In this document: one piece after another, positions 1-8,729 of the stretch
Position numbering within the stretch: the first letter of the stretch is position 1
How the letters are laid out: each line of letters opens with the position of its first letter
Assembly: GCA_002474405.1 (NCBI GenBank)
Contig: DLQW01000028.1
Coordinates: 1-38,179 of the forward strand
Direction: 5' to 3'
DNA length: 38,179 bases
From: Christensenella sp. UBA7597
GTDB lineage: Bacteria; Bacillota; Clostridia; Christensenellales; Borkfalkiaceae
The notes under the pieces: model-generated
What the model saw: the letters and a program-made list of their open reading frames with translations, nothing else
Told to the model about the DNA's origin: nothing
Database searches by the model: none
Position numbers and translations under genes: made by a program

Positions 1-1
1 C

Positions 2-53
2 CGAGCTTGCCTTAAACGGCAATTCGGCAAGGACTCCCGAAGGGGAAAGCAAG
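2..53. repeat. Dispersed repeat A, copy 1
   Basis: This stretch matches the reverse complement of 12436-12490 over its whole length, with only a few substitutions and single-base indels. The shared core includes GGCAATTCGGCAAGG and CGAAGGGGAAAGCAAG. A shorter partial copy of the core (GACGGCAATTCGGCAAGGA) occurs again near 99-117, and another fragment (CGGCAATTCGGCAAG) near 37025-37039. No protein fits these copies. They are non-coding dispersed repeats of unknown mobility. Confidence 0.7.
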
Positions 54-224
54 AGAAAGGAGATTTGCCACTCTACTTGCCGCGCTAGCCCGACGGCAAT
101 TCGGCAAGGATTCCCGCTATCGTAGGTTTTTTCGCGCTTTTCTCCTTTTAGAGAAAAAGCGAAAAAGGGGAAAGCAAGGGGAAGGCTGAAAATAAGGCGG
201 AAATTAAAAATTCTGACGGGTATA

Positions 225-257
225 AAATAAAGCTCTCCGGCGGGGAGCTTTATTTTT
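225..257. terminator. Bidirectional intrinsic terminator upstream of dnaG
   Basis: The arms AAATAAAGCTCTCC and GGGGAGCTTTATTT pair over 14 bases with one G-T wobble and a very short loop. A T tract follows on the plus strand, and the matching A-rich arm gives a T tract on the minus strand. It separates the dnaG operon from whatever lies to the left of the window. Confidence 0.8.
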
Positions 258-332
258 GCGGATTTTTGCATAGATTACGGATTTTTGCACAGATTTTTTA
301 AAAAATTTTCGTTAAAAAAAGGGTTTCGGGCG

Positions 333-351
333 TATAATTACGTATTATAAT
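333..351 (+). promoter_or_regulatory. Candidate promoter -10 region for the dnaG-rpoD operon
   Basis: Two overlapping TATAAT hexamers (333-338 and 346-351) lie in an AT-rich stretch about 100 bases before dnaG, just after the terminator. No good -35 hexamer is found at 17 bases from either of them, so the assignment rests on the -10 match and the position only. Confidence 0.4.
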
Positions 352-446
352 TATAGTCGTATCTGTAAAACGGGCGAAAATGCCCGGAAATACGGAAGAA
401 TTTACGGAAAAACATCGCGTTCGGCGGAAAGGAGGCGGAAAAAATT

Positions 447-2219
447 ATGCGGTTCGATCCGAAATTCTGGGAAGAATTGAAAGCAAAAAACAATATCGTG
501 GAAGTGATCGGCTCGTATATTCCGCTCACGAAGCGGGCGGGGCAATACTGGGCGTGTTGTCCGTTTCATCACGAGAAAACGCCCTCGTTTGCGGTGAAAG
601 AAGAGGACGGTTTTTACCATTGCTTCGGCTGCGGCGTTTCGGGCGACGTGGTGAAGTTTGTACAGAACATAGAATCGACCGATTTTATGACGGCGGTGCG
701 GATTCTTGCCGACCGCGCGAAAATGGAAGTGCCCGCTTCAAGCGATTTCGACGAGAAAAAAGCGCAGGAATTCAAGCGGAAAAAGGACGTGGCGCTGAAA
801 ATACTTCTGGAAACGGCACGGTTTTATCTGAGCAATCTTTACGGCGGCGATTCCCGTGCGGACAAGCACCTCGAATATATTCAGCAGCGGAAAATTTCTC
901 CTTCGGTGGCGAAAAAATTCGGGCTCGGCGCGTCGCTCGGCTATCGCGAGCTGCCCGAATATCTGCGTTCGCTCGGCTTTTCGGCGGAAGATATGCTGGA
1001 AAGCGGCGTGGTGTCTTTGGATAAGCGGGGGCGCCCGGTGGATTCTCTGGCGGGGCGGCTGATTTTTCCGATTATCAATTCGCTGGACGAAGTTGTGGCG
1101 TTCGGCGGCAGGGTGATGGAGAAAACCGATTTCGCGAAGTACAAAAACACGCGCGAAACCATTGTTTTCAACAAGCGGAAAAATTTATACAACATCAATC
1201 TTTTAAAAAAGCTCAAGCGCGAACAGGCGGTGAACGAAGTGATTATGGTGGAGGGGTATATGGATACCATTTCCCTCTATCAGGCGGGTTTTAAAAACGT
1301 GGTGGCTTCCATGGGCACGTCGCTTACGGTGGAGCAGGCGCGGCTTATCCGCCGCTATACCGACAGGGTGTACATCAGTTACGACGGAGATTTTGCCGGG
1401 CAGAGCGCGGACTTGCGCGGACTGGAAATTCTGAAAGCCGAAAATCTGACGGTGCGGGTAGTGCCGCTGCCCGACGGGCAGGACCCGGACGACGTGGCGA
1501 AAGAGGGCGCGGCGGCGTACCAAAAATGTCTGGACGCGGCGGTGCCGCTCATCGATTACAAGCTGCTTGCTGCGGGGCGGAAGTACGATTTGAAAAAATC
1601 GGACGAAAAGCGCGCGTTTGTAGCGGAGGCGCTGAAAATCGTGAGGGAAGCGGAAACGGCAAGCGAGCGGGAAGAACTTCTGAAACAGCTGCGGGATAAG
1701 ACGGGCATCACGTTGCAGTCGTTGGAGCGGGATTTGAGCGATTTGCCGGCGGCACAGTCGCAAAGCGAAACGGCGGCGACGAAAGAGGCGGAAGAGGGCG
1801 GCGATAAATTTCAGCGCGCCGAGCGGTTTATTCTGGCGGCGAAACTGTTTTCGGCGCCCTATGCGAAAGATTTCGATTTGAACCGCATTGCGTTTACGGA
1901 CGAAACGCGGAAAACGATTGCGAAGTACGTACTGGCATGCGAAGAGAACGGAGAAAAAATCCGTCCGAGCGATTTGTTCGACGTGCTGGAAGCGGATTCG
2001 CCGGAATTCGGAGCGATTCTCGATCTGAATTACGAGGACGAGCTGGAAAGCCGCGTATCGGAGAAGTTTTTCGCGGATTCGGTGGCGACGCTGGAAAAAG
2101 AAGCGGTGCAGGCGAAAATCAAGGCGCTTTCCGAAAAGTTTTCGGCGGCGACCGATCTGAAAGAACGGCAGCAAATCGCCGCGGAAATCGGCGCTCTGAC
2201 GCGGCGGCTGAAAAAATAG
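447..2219 (+). CDS. dnaG: DNA primase DnaG
   Basis: DnaG makes the RNA primers for chromosome replication and works with the replicative helicase. The 590-residue length is normal for the family. The N-terminal CHC2 zinc-binding domain is visible with ligands C38, H41, C59 and C62. The TOPRIM catalytic core has the conserved glutamate E269 in VEGYMD and the metal-binding D313-G-D315. The last ~150 residues are the variable helicase-binding region. The start is fixed by the strong ribosome binding site AGGAGG shortly before the ATG. It is the first gene of a dnaG-rpoD-trmK-nif3 run, the classical macromolecular synthesis arrangement of Bacillota, 84 bases before rpoD. I see nothing abnormal in it. 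Confidence 0.97.
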   Translation: MRFDPKFWEELKAKNNIVEVIGSYIPLTKRAGQYWACCPFHHEKTPSFAVKEEDGFYHCFGCGVSGDVVKFVQNIESTDFMTAVRILADRAKMEVPASSDFDEKKAQEFKRKKDVALKILLETARFYLSNLYGGDSRADKHLEYIQQRKISPSVAKKFGLGASLGYRELPEYLRSLGFSAEDMLESGVVSLDKRGRPVDSLAGRLIFPIINSLDEVVAFGGRVMEKTDFAKYKNTRETIVFNKRKNLYNINLLKKLKREQAVNEVIMVEGYMDTISLYQAGFKNVVASMGTSLTVEQARLIRRYTDRVYISYDGDFAGQSADLRGLEILKAENLTVRVVPLPDGQDPDDVAKEGAAAYQKCLDAAVPLIDYKLLAAGRKYDLKKSDEKRAFVAEALKIVREAETASEREELLKQLRDKTGITLQSLERDLSDLPAAQSQSETAATKEAEEGGDKFQRAERFILAAKLFSAPYAKDFDLNRIAFTDETRKTIAKYVLACEENGEKIRPSDLFDVLEADSPEFGAILDLNYEDELESRVSEKFFADSVATLEKEAVQAKIKALSEKFSAATDLKERQQIAAEIGALTRRLKK

Positions 2220-2303
2220 CGTCGCTGCCGGGCGGGCAGACAAAATAAAAAAACGGGTTATCAACGTAAGATAAACAGGCACTCACAGGAGGCAAAAAAG
2301 AAA

Positions 2304-3362
2304 ATGGAGCAAATTTCCGAGCAAAAATTGCAGGAGCTCGTTAATGCGATTATCGGCGAGTACAAGATGAAAGGGAGCATTTCCACCACGGCGCTTTGCG
2401 AGATTGTGGAAAAGGTGGATATTACGCCCGATCAGCTGGACTTCGTGTACAAGGCGCTGAAAGACGCGTCGATTCAGGTGGTGGACGAAAGCGAACGCGA
2501 CAGGGAGCTGTTTGAGCAGGCGCTTTCCGACGTGGGGCTGGACGACCCCGTGAAAATGTACCTGAAAGACATCGGACAGGTGCCGCTTCTGACGACGGAC
2601 GAAGAACTGGAACTTGCGCAGAAGATGAGCGAGGGGCAGGAAGCGGCGAAAAAACGGCTTTCCGAAGCGAATCTCCGCCTTGTGGTTTCCATTGCGAAAC
2701 GGTACGTGGGGCGGGGCATGCTGTTCCTCGATCTGATTCAGGAGGGCAACCTCGGTCTAATGAAAGCGGTGGAAAAATTCGATTATCAGAAAGGATTCAA
2801 ATTTTCCACGTATGCCACGTGGTGGATTCGTCAGTCGATAACGAGGGCAATTGCCGATCAGGCGAGAACGATTCGTATCCCCGTGCACATGGTGGAAACG
2901 ATTAACCGTCTGGTGCGCGAGCAGAGAATTCTGCTGCAGGAACTGGGGCGCGAACCGACGCTGGAAGAACTGGCGGAACGCATGGGCGTTTCGATTGAGC
3001 GGGTGAGTGAGATTCAGAAAATCGCGCAGGACCCCGTATCGCTGGAAACCCCGATCGGCGAGGAAGAGGACAGCCATCTCGGCGACTTCATCGAGGACGA
3101 CAAGACCCCCACGGCAAGCGATTCCGTGGCTTCCACGATGCTGAAAGAGCAGATCGCGCGCGTTCTGGATACGCTGACGCCGCGCGAAGAGAAGGTGCTG
3201 CGGCTTCGTTACGGCATCGACGACGGCAGACCGCGCACTCTGGAAGAAGTGGGCAAAGAATTCAACGTAACGCGGGAACGCATCCGTCAGATAGAGGCGA
3301 AAGCGCTCAGAAAATTGCGCCATCCTTCGAGAAGCAAGCGGTTGCGCGATTTTAATCCGTAA
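2304..3362 (+). CDS. rpoD: Housekeeping RNA polymerase sigma factor RpoD/SigA
   Basis: This is the primary sigma-70 factor, directing RNA polymerase to the vegetative promoters seen elsewhere in the window. At 352 residues it is the short Gram-positive SigA type. It has a small region 1.1 at the N-terminus and region 1.2 near residues 75-110. Region 2 (about 120-195) holds the core-binding helix and the -10 recognition helix, including [15 protein letters not shown]. Region 3 follows. Region 4 (about 290-345) has a -35-binding helix-turn-helix (TLEEVGKEF...[12 protein letters not shown]). A ribosome binding site AGGAGG sits about 12 bases before the ATG. It is almost certainly cotranscribed with dnaG, with no terminator in the 84-base gap. 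Confidence 0.98.
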   Translation: MEQISEQKLQELVNAIIGEYKMKGSISTTALCEIVEKVDITPDQLDFVYKALKDASIQVVDESERDRELFEQALSDVGLDDPVKMYLKDIGQVPLLTTDEELELAQKMSEGQEAAKKRLSEANLRLVVSIAKRYVGRGMLFLDLIQEGNLGLMKAVEKFDYQKGFKFSTYATWWIRQSITRAIADQARTIRIPVHMVETINRLVREQRILLQELGREPTLEELAERMGVSIERVSEIQKIAQDPVSLETPIGEEEDSHLGDFIEDDKTPTASDSVASTMLKEQIARVLDTLTPREEKVLRLRYGIDDGRPRTLEEVGKEFNVTRERIRQIEAKALRKLRHPSRSKRLRDFNP

Positions 3363-3376
3363 AGGCTTTCGAAAGT

Positions 3377-4063
3377 ATGGCGAATACGGAGCGGATTAAG
3401 ATTTTGTGCGCGCACCTGCGCCCCGCGGAAACGTTTGCGGACGTGGGTTGCGACCACGGATATATGAGTGAGTACATGCTGAAAAACGGGCTGTGCGGAA
3501 AGCTGTATTTTTCGGACGTGAGCAAGGGAAGTCTGGAAAAAGCGAAAAAACGGCTTGCGGCGTACGTGGCGGAAGGAAAAGCCGTCGGCGTGCTGGGAGA
3601 CGGATTTTACGGGATTCCCCACGATACGGAAGAGGTACTGATTGCCGGCATGGGCGGAAGCGAAATCGTGGATATTTTATCTCACGAAAAGTACGGTTTT
3701 CTGCCCCGGCGTTTTGTATTTCAGCCGATGCTGGACGGCGAGAAGCTCAGGCGGTACTTAATAGCGCGCGGCGCGTATCTGGAGCGCGATTACACGTTTG
3801 AAAGCGACGGGAAGCCTTATGATTGCATTGTGGGGCGGCGGCGCGGCGAAAACGAAAAAGCGCAGGAATATACGCGCGGAGAATATGCGTTCGGGTACGA
3901 GAACATGCGCGAAAAATCGGTGGCGTTTCTCAGGCGGCTGAAAGAAAAACTGGCGCGCGTGGAAAAGTATCTCGGAGGCGAAAATTTAAGCGACGTTTCG
4001 CGCGGCGAGCTTTGCGCGCGGCGGGATTTTCTGCGGGGGGTGATTGCAGGTGAAATCGAATGA
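3377..4063 (+). CDS. trmK: tRNA (adenine22-N1)-methyltransferase TrmK
   Basis: TrmK methylates adenosine 22 of tRNA with S-adenosylmethionine. The 228-residue protein has the Rossmann methyltransferase glycine loop as D22-VGCDHG-28 and the family motif IAGMGG about 90 residues in, followed by the FQPM segment. In Bacillus the same gene (yqfN) lies directly after sigA and before the Nif3-like yqfO, as here. It starts 14 bases after rpoD and overlaps the next gene by 14 bases, so translation is probably coupled. Family assignment rests on motifs plus synteny, and the methylation target is known only from family members. Confidence 0.92.
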   Translation: MANTERIKILCAHLRPAETFADVGCDHGYMSEYMLKNGLCGKLYFSDVSKGSLEKAKKRLAAYVAEGKAVGVLGDGFYGIPHDTEEVLIAGMGGSEIVDILSHEKYGFLPRRFVFQPMLDGEKLRRYLIARGAYLERDYTFESDGKPYDCIVGRRRGENEKAQEYTRGEYAFGYENMREKSVAFLRRLKEKLARVEKYLGGENLSDVSRGELCARRDFLRGVIAGEIE

Positions 4064-4901
4064 TTTTTTTGCGCTGATCGAACCGACGGCGCCGATGGCG
4101 TACAGCAAAGAATTCTGTTCGCGCTACGGCGCATACGATAACAGCGGGCTGCTTCTGGACTGCGGGAACGAAGCGCACGCGGCGGTATTCGCGCTGGATT
4201 TATCGAAAGACGCGGTGAAAGCGGCGGAAAAAGCGGGCGCGGGCGTGATTGTTACGCATCACCCCGCCATTTATTCGAAACTGGCTTCGCTTTCCGCGGA
4301 CGACGAAACGGGCGGCGCCGTTCTTGCGGCGGCGCGGGCGGGCATCTCCGTGATTTCCATGCACCTGAATCTGGACGCGGCGGAAGGCGGAATCGACGAA
4401 AGTCTTGCGCGGGCGGTACGCGCGGCGGGCAGGAAGGCTGCCGGAAAGGCGGCGGAGCGTTGCGGCGAACCTACGGAAGAAAGGATGTTTACGTTTGCCT
4501 GCGGCAACGGCGCATACGGGCGCGCGTACGACGTGGCGGACGGCGCCGCGGTAAGCGCGGAAGCTTTGAAAGAAGCGCTGGACGGCATGCTTGGAGGCAG
4601 ACATACGCTGCTGTTTGCAAGCGAGGGAAAAACGGTGAAACGCGCGGCTTCGTTCTGCGGCGCGGGCGCCGACGAAGAGGCTGTGGCGTTTGCCGCGAAA
4701 AACGGGGCGGACGCGTTGATTTCTTCCGATTTCAAGCACCATATTTTAAAAGAAGCGGTTGCGCGGGGGATGGCGGTGATTGCGCCCACGCATTACGCTT
4801 CGGAAAATTACGGGTTTTATCAATTTTATTTAAAAGTACAAAAAATCGCCGGAACGGCGGGGGTAGTTTGCGAATATATCGAAAACTCCGCGCTGCTCTG
4901 A
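4050..4901 (+). CDS. Nif3-like dinuclear metal-centre protein
   Basis: This is a member of the Nif3/YqfO (GTP cyclohydrolase I type 2-like) family, whose biochemical role is still unclear. The dinuclear metal ligands are visible: H70-H71 in VTHHP, H105 and D109 in MHLNLD, and the C-terminal HH and HYASE motifs. At about 283 residues it lacks the PII-like inserted domain that makes the Bacillus protein about 370 residues. I chose the GTG at 4050 because the G-run at 4035-4040 is at proper ribosome binding distance; the TTG at 4044 is too close to it. The gene overlaps trmK by 14 bases and is followed after 19 bases by the zinc-ribbon gene, a pairing common in many bacteria. Confidence 0.88.
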   Translation: MKSNDFFALIEPTAPMAYSKEFCSRYGAYDNSGLLLDCGNEAHAAVFALDLSKDAVKAAEKAGAGVIVTHHPAIYSKLASLSADDETGGAVLAAARAGISVISMHLNLDAAEGGIDESLARAVRAAGRKAAGKAAERCGEPTEERMFTFACGNGAYGRAYDVADGAAVSAEALKEALDGMLGGRHTLLFASEGKTVKRAASFCGAGADEEAVAFAAKNGADALISSDFKHHILKEAVARGMAVIAPTHYASENYGFYQFYLKVQKIAGTAGVVCEYIENSALL

Positions 4902-4920
4902 CGGAAAGGCAGGTATAAAT

Positions 4921-5622
4921 ATGTCTGAATTGACGGCAATTTTAAAGTATCAGGAAACGGATAAGAAGCTTTTCGCTCTGGAGCGGGAGCTGGCGTCGTG
5001 CGACGAGAGAAAGGAATTCGTGAAAGTGAAAAAATTCCTTGAAAGCGCGGCGGAAAAGCTGGATTCGCTGGAATCGAAAGCGCGCGGGCTGAAAGAGAAA
5101 GCCGCTGCGGTGGAAGAAGGCTGCACCGCGGTGGAAAAGGACCTTGCGGATTTTGCGGGCATCGACGAACTGATTAAAAGCGGCGGCGACGTATCGTATT
5201 ACAAAAAAGCCGCGCAGAAGCAGCTGGACGCGCTCCGCAAGACGAAGAGCGAACTGGCGGCGCTGGTAAAGAGCGTAAAGGAAACCGATCAGGAGTACAA
5301 AGAACTGAAAAAGCAAGTGATTGCGATGCAGAAAAAGTACGCCGAGGCGAACGAGAAATACAAGGCGGTGAAAGCGAGCCGCGACGACGAGCGGAAAACG
5401 CTGGAAAAGGAGCTTGCGGGCATTGCGAAAGATATTCCCGAAGAGGCGATGAACAAATACCTTGCCAAGCGCAAGGAAAAGGTGTTCCCCGTAGTGTTCC
5501 CGCTGACGGACGGCAGATGCCCCTGCTGCGGCATGGAAGTGCCGCTGGCGGCGATGAGCAAGCTGAAAGAGGGCGTCATCGAATGCGAAAGCTGCCGCAG
5601 GATTCTGTATCAGGCGAAGTAA
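4921..5622 (+). CDS. Coiled-coil C4-type zinc-ribbon protein
   Basis: A 233-residue protein made of a long charged helical region (about residues 1-175, rich in K, E and A, typical of an antiparallel coiled coil) and a C-terminal zinc ribbon with ligand pairs C200/C203 and C222/C225. The family (COG1579, zf-RING_7 type) includes Helicobacter HP0958/FlgZ and mycobacterial Rv2229c, proposed to bind nucleic acid or act as adaptors. Its position straight after a Nif3 gene is typical, which suggests linked but unproven functions. Ribosome binding site GGCAGG precedes the ATG. No enzymatic motif is visible, so no reaction is assigned. Confidence 0.88.
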   Translation: MSELTAILKYQETDKKLFALERELASCDERKEFVKVKKFLESAAEKLDSLESKARGLKEKAAAVEEGCTAVEKDLADFAGIDELIKSGGDVSYYKKAAQKQLDALRKTKSELAALVKSVKETDQEYKELKKQVIAMQKKYAEANEKYKAVKASRDDERKTLEKELAGIAKDIPEEAMNKYLAKRKEKVFPVVFPLTDGRCPCCGMEVPLAAMSKLKEGVIECESCRRILYQAK

Positions 5623-5707
5623 CGCGCGCCCAAAGCGGCGAATTTTGACGGCAGATTGAAAAGACTTCGGGAAGCATATCCGCGCGCGGCGTTGCATAGA
5701 TTATAAA

Positions 5708-6805
5708 ATGCAGAAAACCGTGGCGAAAATTTCATTGCTTACCGTAGAGGAAAACGCTTTATACTGGAAAAAACGCACGGGCGCGAGGCTTTGCGCGGTG
5801 GTGAAAGACGACGCCTACGGGCACGGCGCGGCGGAAATCGCGGCGGCGCTTGAAAATATCGCCGATTGCTTCGCCGTTTCGAACATCGACGAAGCCGCCG
5901 CGCTCGGTTGCGTTACGGAGAAAGACGTTCTGATTCTTACTCCGCCGGCAACCGAAGCGGAGGCGAAAGAAATCGCGCTGCGCGGCTGTATCATGGCGGT
6001 GGACGGCGCGTTTACGGCTTGTGCGGCGGCAAGCGCGGCGGCGTTTTTAAAAAGCGTTTCCGCCGGCGGCGACGAGGCGGAAAAGACGGTGCGCGTGCAT
6101 ATCAAAACGAATACGGGCATGAATCGTTTCGGCTGCGACGGCGCGGCGCTTACGAGGACGGCGGAGATTTTAAAGCACAGCGCGGGCGTGCGCGTGGAGG
6201 GGATTTTTTCTCATCTGGCGGGCGTGAACAATATAAAAAATGCGGCGGCGCAGCGCGATTTGTTTGTGAAACATTGCGCGGTCGCCGAAAAATATTTCGG
6301 GCGGCTTACGCGGCATTTATCCGCCACGGCGGGCGCGTGTTTATCCGAGGAGTATTATTTCGATATGGTGCGCGTGGGGCTGGGGCTGTACGGCTATCTT
6401 CCGGAGGGATGCCTGCCGCTCGTAGCGCAGAAACGGGGGCGGGGCGGCAGAACGTTTTCGCCGGTGCGCCCCGCGATGAAAGCGTATGCGCGGTGTATTG
6501 AAAGCCGCACGTACGCCGGCGGAGAAATCGGGTACGGCGAGCGGACGGGCGTGCCGGGAGAGAAACTGCACGCGGTGAACGCGGGCTACGGCGGCGGTTT
6601 TTTCCGGAGAGAACGAAACGGCATGAGCGGTGGGAAAAACGCGGCGCTGCCGTGTATGGATTGCACGATCCGCCGCGGCGAAAAACCGCGCGGCAGAGAA
6701 ATCTGCGTGATGAAAAACGCCGGAGAGACGGCGCGGGAAGCGGGAACGATAGCGTACGAAGTGCTTTGCGCGGTGGGCTCGCATGCCGAACGCGTATATA
6801 TTTAA
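5708..6805 (+). CDS. alr: Alanine racemase (divergent, shortened C-terminal domain)
   Basis: The fold-type III PLP enzyme that converts L-alanine to D-alanine for peptidoglycan. The PLP lysine is K33 in VVKDDAYGHG, where most family members have VVKADAYGHG. TNTGMNRFG and the GYGERTGVPGE segment match the barrel and the start of the beta domain. The second catalytic base is probably Y294 in AGYGGGF, and CMD near residue 318 matches the conserved Met segment. After Y294 only ~70 residues remain, fewer than usual, so the beta domain is trimmed, while the GTIAYEVL and final ERVY motifs are kept. No clear ribosome binding site precedes the ATG. It could be a specialised racemase paralogue rather than the main one. 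Confidence 0.85.
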   Translation: MQKTVAKISLLTVEENALYWKKRTGARLCAVVKDDAYGHGAAEIAAALENIADCFAVSNIDEAAALGCVTEKDVLILTPPATEAEAKEIALRGCIMAVDGAFTACAAASAAAFLKSVSAGGDEAEKTVRVHIKTNTGMNRFGCDGAALTRTAEILKHSAGVRVEGIFSHLAGVNNIKNAAAQRDLFVKHCAVAEKYFGRLTRHLSATAGACLSEEYYFDMVRVGLGLYGYLPEGCLPLVAQKRGRGGRTFSPVRPAMKAYARCIESRTYAGGEIGYGERTGVPGEKLHAVNAGYGGGFFRRERNGMSGGKNAALPCMDCTIRRGEKPRGREICVMKNAGETAREAGTIAYEVLCAVGSHAERVYI

Positions 6806-6952
6806 GCGGAAAAGGGCGGCGGAAATTTCCGTTCGCGGCGCAAAAACGCAGGCGCACATGCCGGGCGTTTTGCGGAAGAAACAACAGAGAACGAACACGT
6901 GCGTTGCGGCGCGGATCGGATAAAAAGTTTTACACAGGAGATTACGAAGGAA

Positions 6953-7681
6953 ATGTCGAATTTCAAAAAAGAAGCGGGAAAAGTGTGGCGCACGGTACGC
7001 GAGTGTCTGTTGCACGCGCTGGTGCCGCTTTTCATGTATCTTGCCATGAGCGGCATCTTGCTTATAGTGTTGCAGAAACACGCGGGCGAGGACGGAGAAG
7101 TATCGCGCACGGCGGTGCTTACGGCGTCGATTATCTGCGGAATCATTGCGGTGGCGTACAACGCGCTGATGTCCTGGGGGTGCGGCGGAACGCATTTCGA
7201 ACAGCTGATTTCGGGCAACATGAAGCGGCGTTCGGCGGCGGAGCTCGGCAGCGATCTGACGATTACGGGCTATAAAGAACATAAGGAGTACCGCCCCTGG
7301 AAGGGATTTCTGATGGGCTTTTTCGTGTGTATTCCCGTAGTGGTAGCGGGGCTGCTGTTCGGAAAATTTCAGCCGGATATCGAAGCCGGCACGACGGGAA
7401 AAGGCGCGGCGATCACGCTTCTGATTTTCGAATTTCTCGCAGGGTGGGCGGTGATGCCGTTCCAATACCTGCACGCGCCGAATTTTTATATGTCGATTCT
7501 GTTCGCGCTGATTCCTTTCGTCGTTTCGGGCGTGTTTTATATCGTGGGCGCGTATTCGAAGCGGGCGAAAGTGGCGAAAGAACAGGCGCTTGCGGACAGA
7601 AAGAGCGCGGAGCAGGCGGCGAAGCCGAAAAAAATCAATTACGGCGGCTTGCCCGGCACGAAGCCGAACAAAAAGAGATAA
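6953..7681 (+). CDS. Multi-pass membrane protein of unknown function
   Basis: I do not recognise the family. The 242-residue protein has about five hydrophobic segments, near residues 18-41, 53-74, 115-137, 152-174 and 179-202. It ends in a soluble, lysine- and alanine-rich tail of about 40 residues. The start at 6953 is preferred over the upstream in-frame codon at 6899, because AGGAG at 6936-6940 serves it and the added residues are not hydrophobic or conserved-looking. It lies 147 bases after alr and 6 bases before rsmD, so it is probably cotranscribed with rsmD-coaD. No catalytic or transporter signature was seen. Confidence 0.75.
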   Translation: MSNFKKEAGKVWRTVRECLLHALVPLFMYLAMSGILLIVLQKHAGEDGEVSRTAVLTASIICGIIAVAYNALMSWGCGGTHFEQLISGNMKRRSAAELGSDLTITGYKEHKEYRPWKGFLMGFFVCIPVVVAGLLFGKFQPDIEAGTTGKGAAITLLIFEFLAGWAVMPFQYLHAPNFYMSILFALIPFVVSGVFYIVGAYSKRAKVAKEQALADRKSAEQAAKPKKINYGGLPGTKPNKKR

Positions 7682-7687
7682 CGGCGT

Positions 7688-8236
7688 ATGCGTATCATCG
7701 GCGGAAAGCACAGGGGCAGAGTGCTGACGGAATTCAAAGGCGAGGCGATACGCCCCACGGCGGACAGGGTGAAAGAATCCGTGTTCAATATTCTTTCGCG
7801 CGAAATCGCGGGGGCGCGGGTGCTGGATTTGTTCTGCGGCAGCGGCGCGCTGGGGCTGGAATGTATTTCCCGCGGGGCGAAAGAGGCGGTGTTCAACGAT
7901 TGTTCGAAAGACAGCGTGGCGGTGCTTACGGCAAACATAAAAAAGCTGGGCGAGGGCGAAGTATGCACGGTGCGTACGCTGGATTATCTTACCTGCCTCA
8001 GCGCGTTGCAGGGAAAATTCGATATCGTGTTTCTCGATCCGCCGTATCGGTTCGATTACGGCGTGAAGGCGGCGGAAGAAATCGCGCGGCGGGGGCTTTT
8101 AGCCGAGGACGGCGTGATTGTGTACGAACGGGACAAGCCGTTTGAAGAGAGCGCGGCGAAAAACTGCGGGTTGCGCGTTGCCGACGTGAGAAAGTACGGA
8201 AAAACGTACGTATCGTTTTTGAGGAAACTATCATGA
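7688..8236 (+). CDS. rsmD: 16S rRNA (guanine966-N2)-methyltransferase RsmD
   Basis: RsmD methylates G966 of 16S rRNA in the small ribosomal subunit. The 182-residue protein has the expected N-terminal MRIIGGKHRGR start and RPTADRVKESVFNIL segment. The SAM-binding loop is DLFCGSGALG and the N6/N2-methyltransferase catalytic motif is DPPY. The gene overlaps coaD by four bases (ATGA at 8233-8236), the widespread rsmD-coaD pair, so translation is probably coupled. Length and motifs are normal. Confidence 0.95.
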   Translation: MRIIGGKHRGRVLTEFKGEAIRPTADRVKESVFNILSREIAGARVLDLFCGSGALGLECISRGAKEAVFNDCSKDSVAVLTANIKKLGEGEVCTVRTLDYLTCLSALQGKFDIVFLDPPYRFDYGVKAAEEIARRGLLAEDGVIVYERDKPFEESAAKNCGLRVADVRKYGKTYVSFLRKLS

Positions 8237-8727
8237 AAAAATGCTTGTTTGCGGGTACGTTCGATCCGCCTACGGTGGGGCACAAAGCCGTTGTGGAACG
8301 GGCGCTGAAAGTGTTTGACGAGGTGATTGTGGCGATTATGATAAACCCCGAAAAACAGCCGACGTTCACCGTGGCGGAGCGGGAAAAACTGCTTGAAAAA
8401 ACGTTCTCGTCGCCGCGCGTGAAAATTGTTTCTTCTTCGGGCACGGTAGCCGCGCTGATGAAAGAAACGGGCGCGGACTGCTATCTTCGCGGGATTCGCA
8501 ACGGCACCGATTTCGATTACGAAACGGCAAGCTACTATTTAAGCGAAAAACTTTACGGCGAATTTGTGGCGATGTACGTGCCCTGCCCGCAGGAATTATT
8601 GCACGTTTCCTCTTCCGCCGTGCGTTCGATTCTGAAATTCGGCGAGAGCGTTGACGGGTACGTGGCGGAAGAAGCGAAAGATTTGCTTCTGAAATTTTAC
8701 GCCGGAAAACAATCCGGCAAAGGTTGA
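8233..8727 (+). CDS. coaD: Phosphopantetheine adenylyltransferase CoaD
   Basis: CoaD catalyses the penultimate step of coenzyme A synthesis, joining ATP and 4'-phosphopantetheine into dephospho-CoA. The 164-residue protein has the nucleotidyltransferase signature GTFDPPTVGH (residues 8-17, with H17 in the usual T/HxGH position) and the RGIRNGTDFDYE segment. The ISSTxVR-like C-terminal motif appears here as VSSSAVRSI. It overlaps rsmD by four bases and is followed directly by rarA, suggesting a single transcript. The usual family asparagine/proline pattern of the first loop is conserved. Confidence 0.96.
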   Translation: MKKCLFAGTFDPPTVGHKAVVERALKVFDEVIVAIMINPEKQPTFTVAEREKLLEKTFSSPRVKIVSSSGTVAALMKETGADCYLRGIRNGTDFDYETASYYLSEKLYGEFVAMYVPCPQELLHVSSSAVRSILKFGESVDGYVAEEAKDLLLKFYAGKQSGKG

Positions 8728-8729
8728 TT

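Noticed and set aside
4044..4049. TTG start for the Nif3-like gene
   Set aside because: It is only 3 bases from the G-run that best serves as ribosome binding site; GTG at 4050 is at normal distance.
6341..7711. A 456-residue open frame on the minus strand across alr, the membrane protein and into rsmD
   Set aside because: Antisense shadow: rich in Arg, His and Ala with no motif, while the plus strand codes for recognisable proteins with ribosome binding sites.
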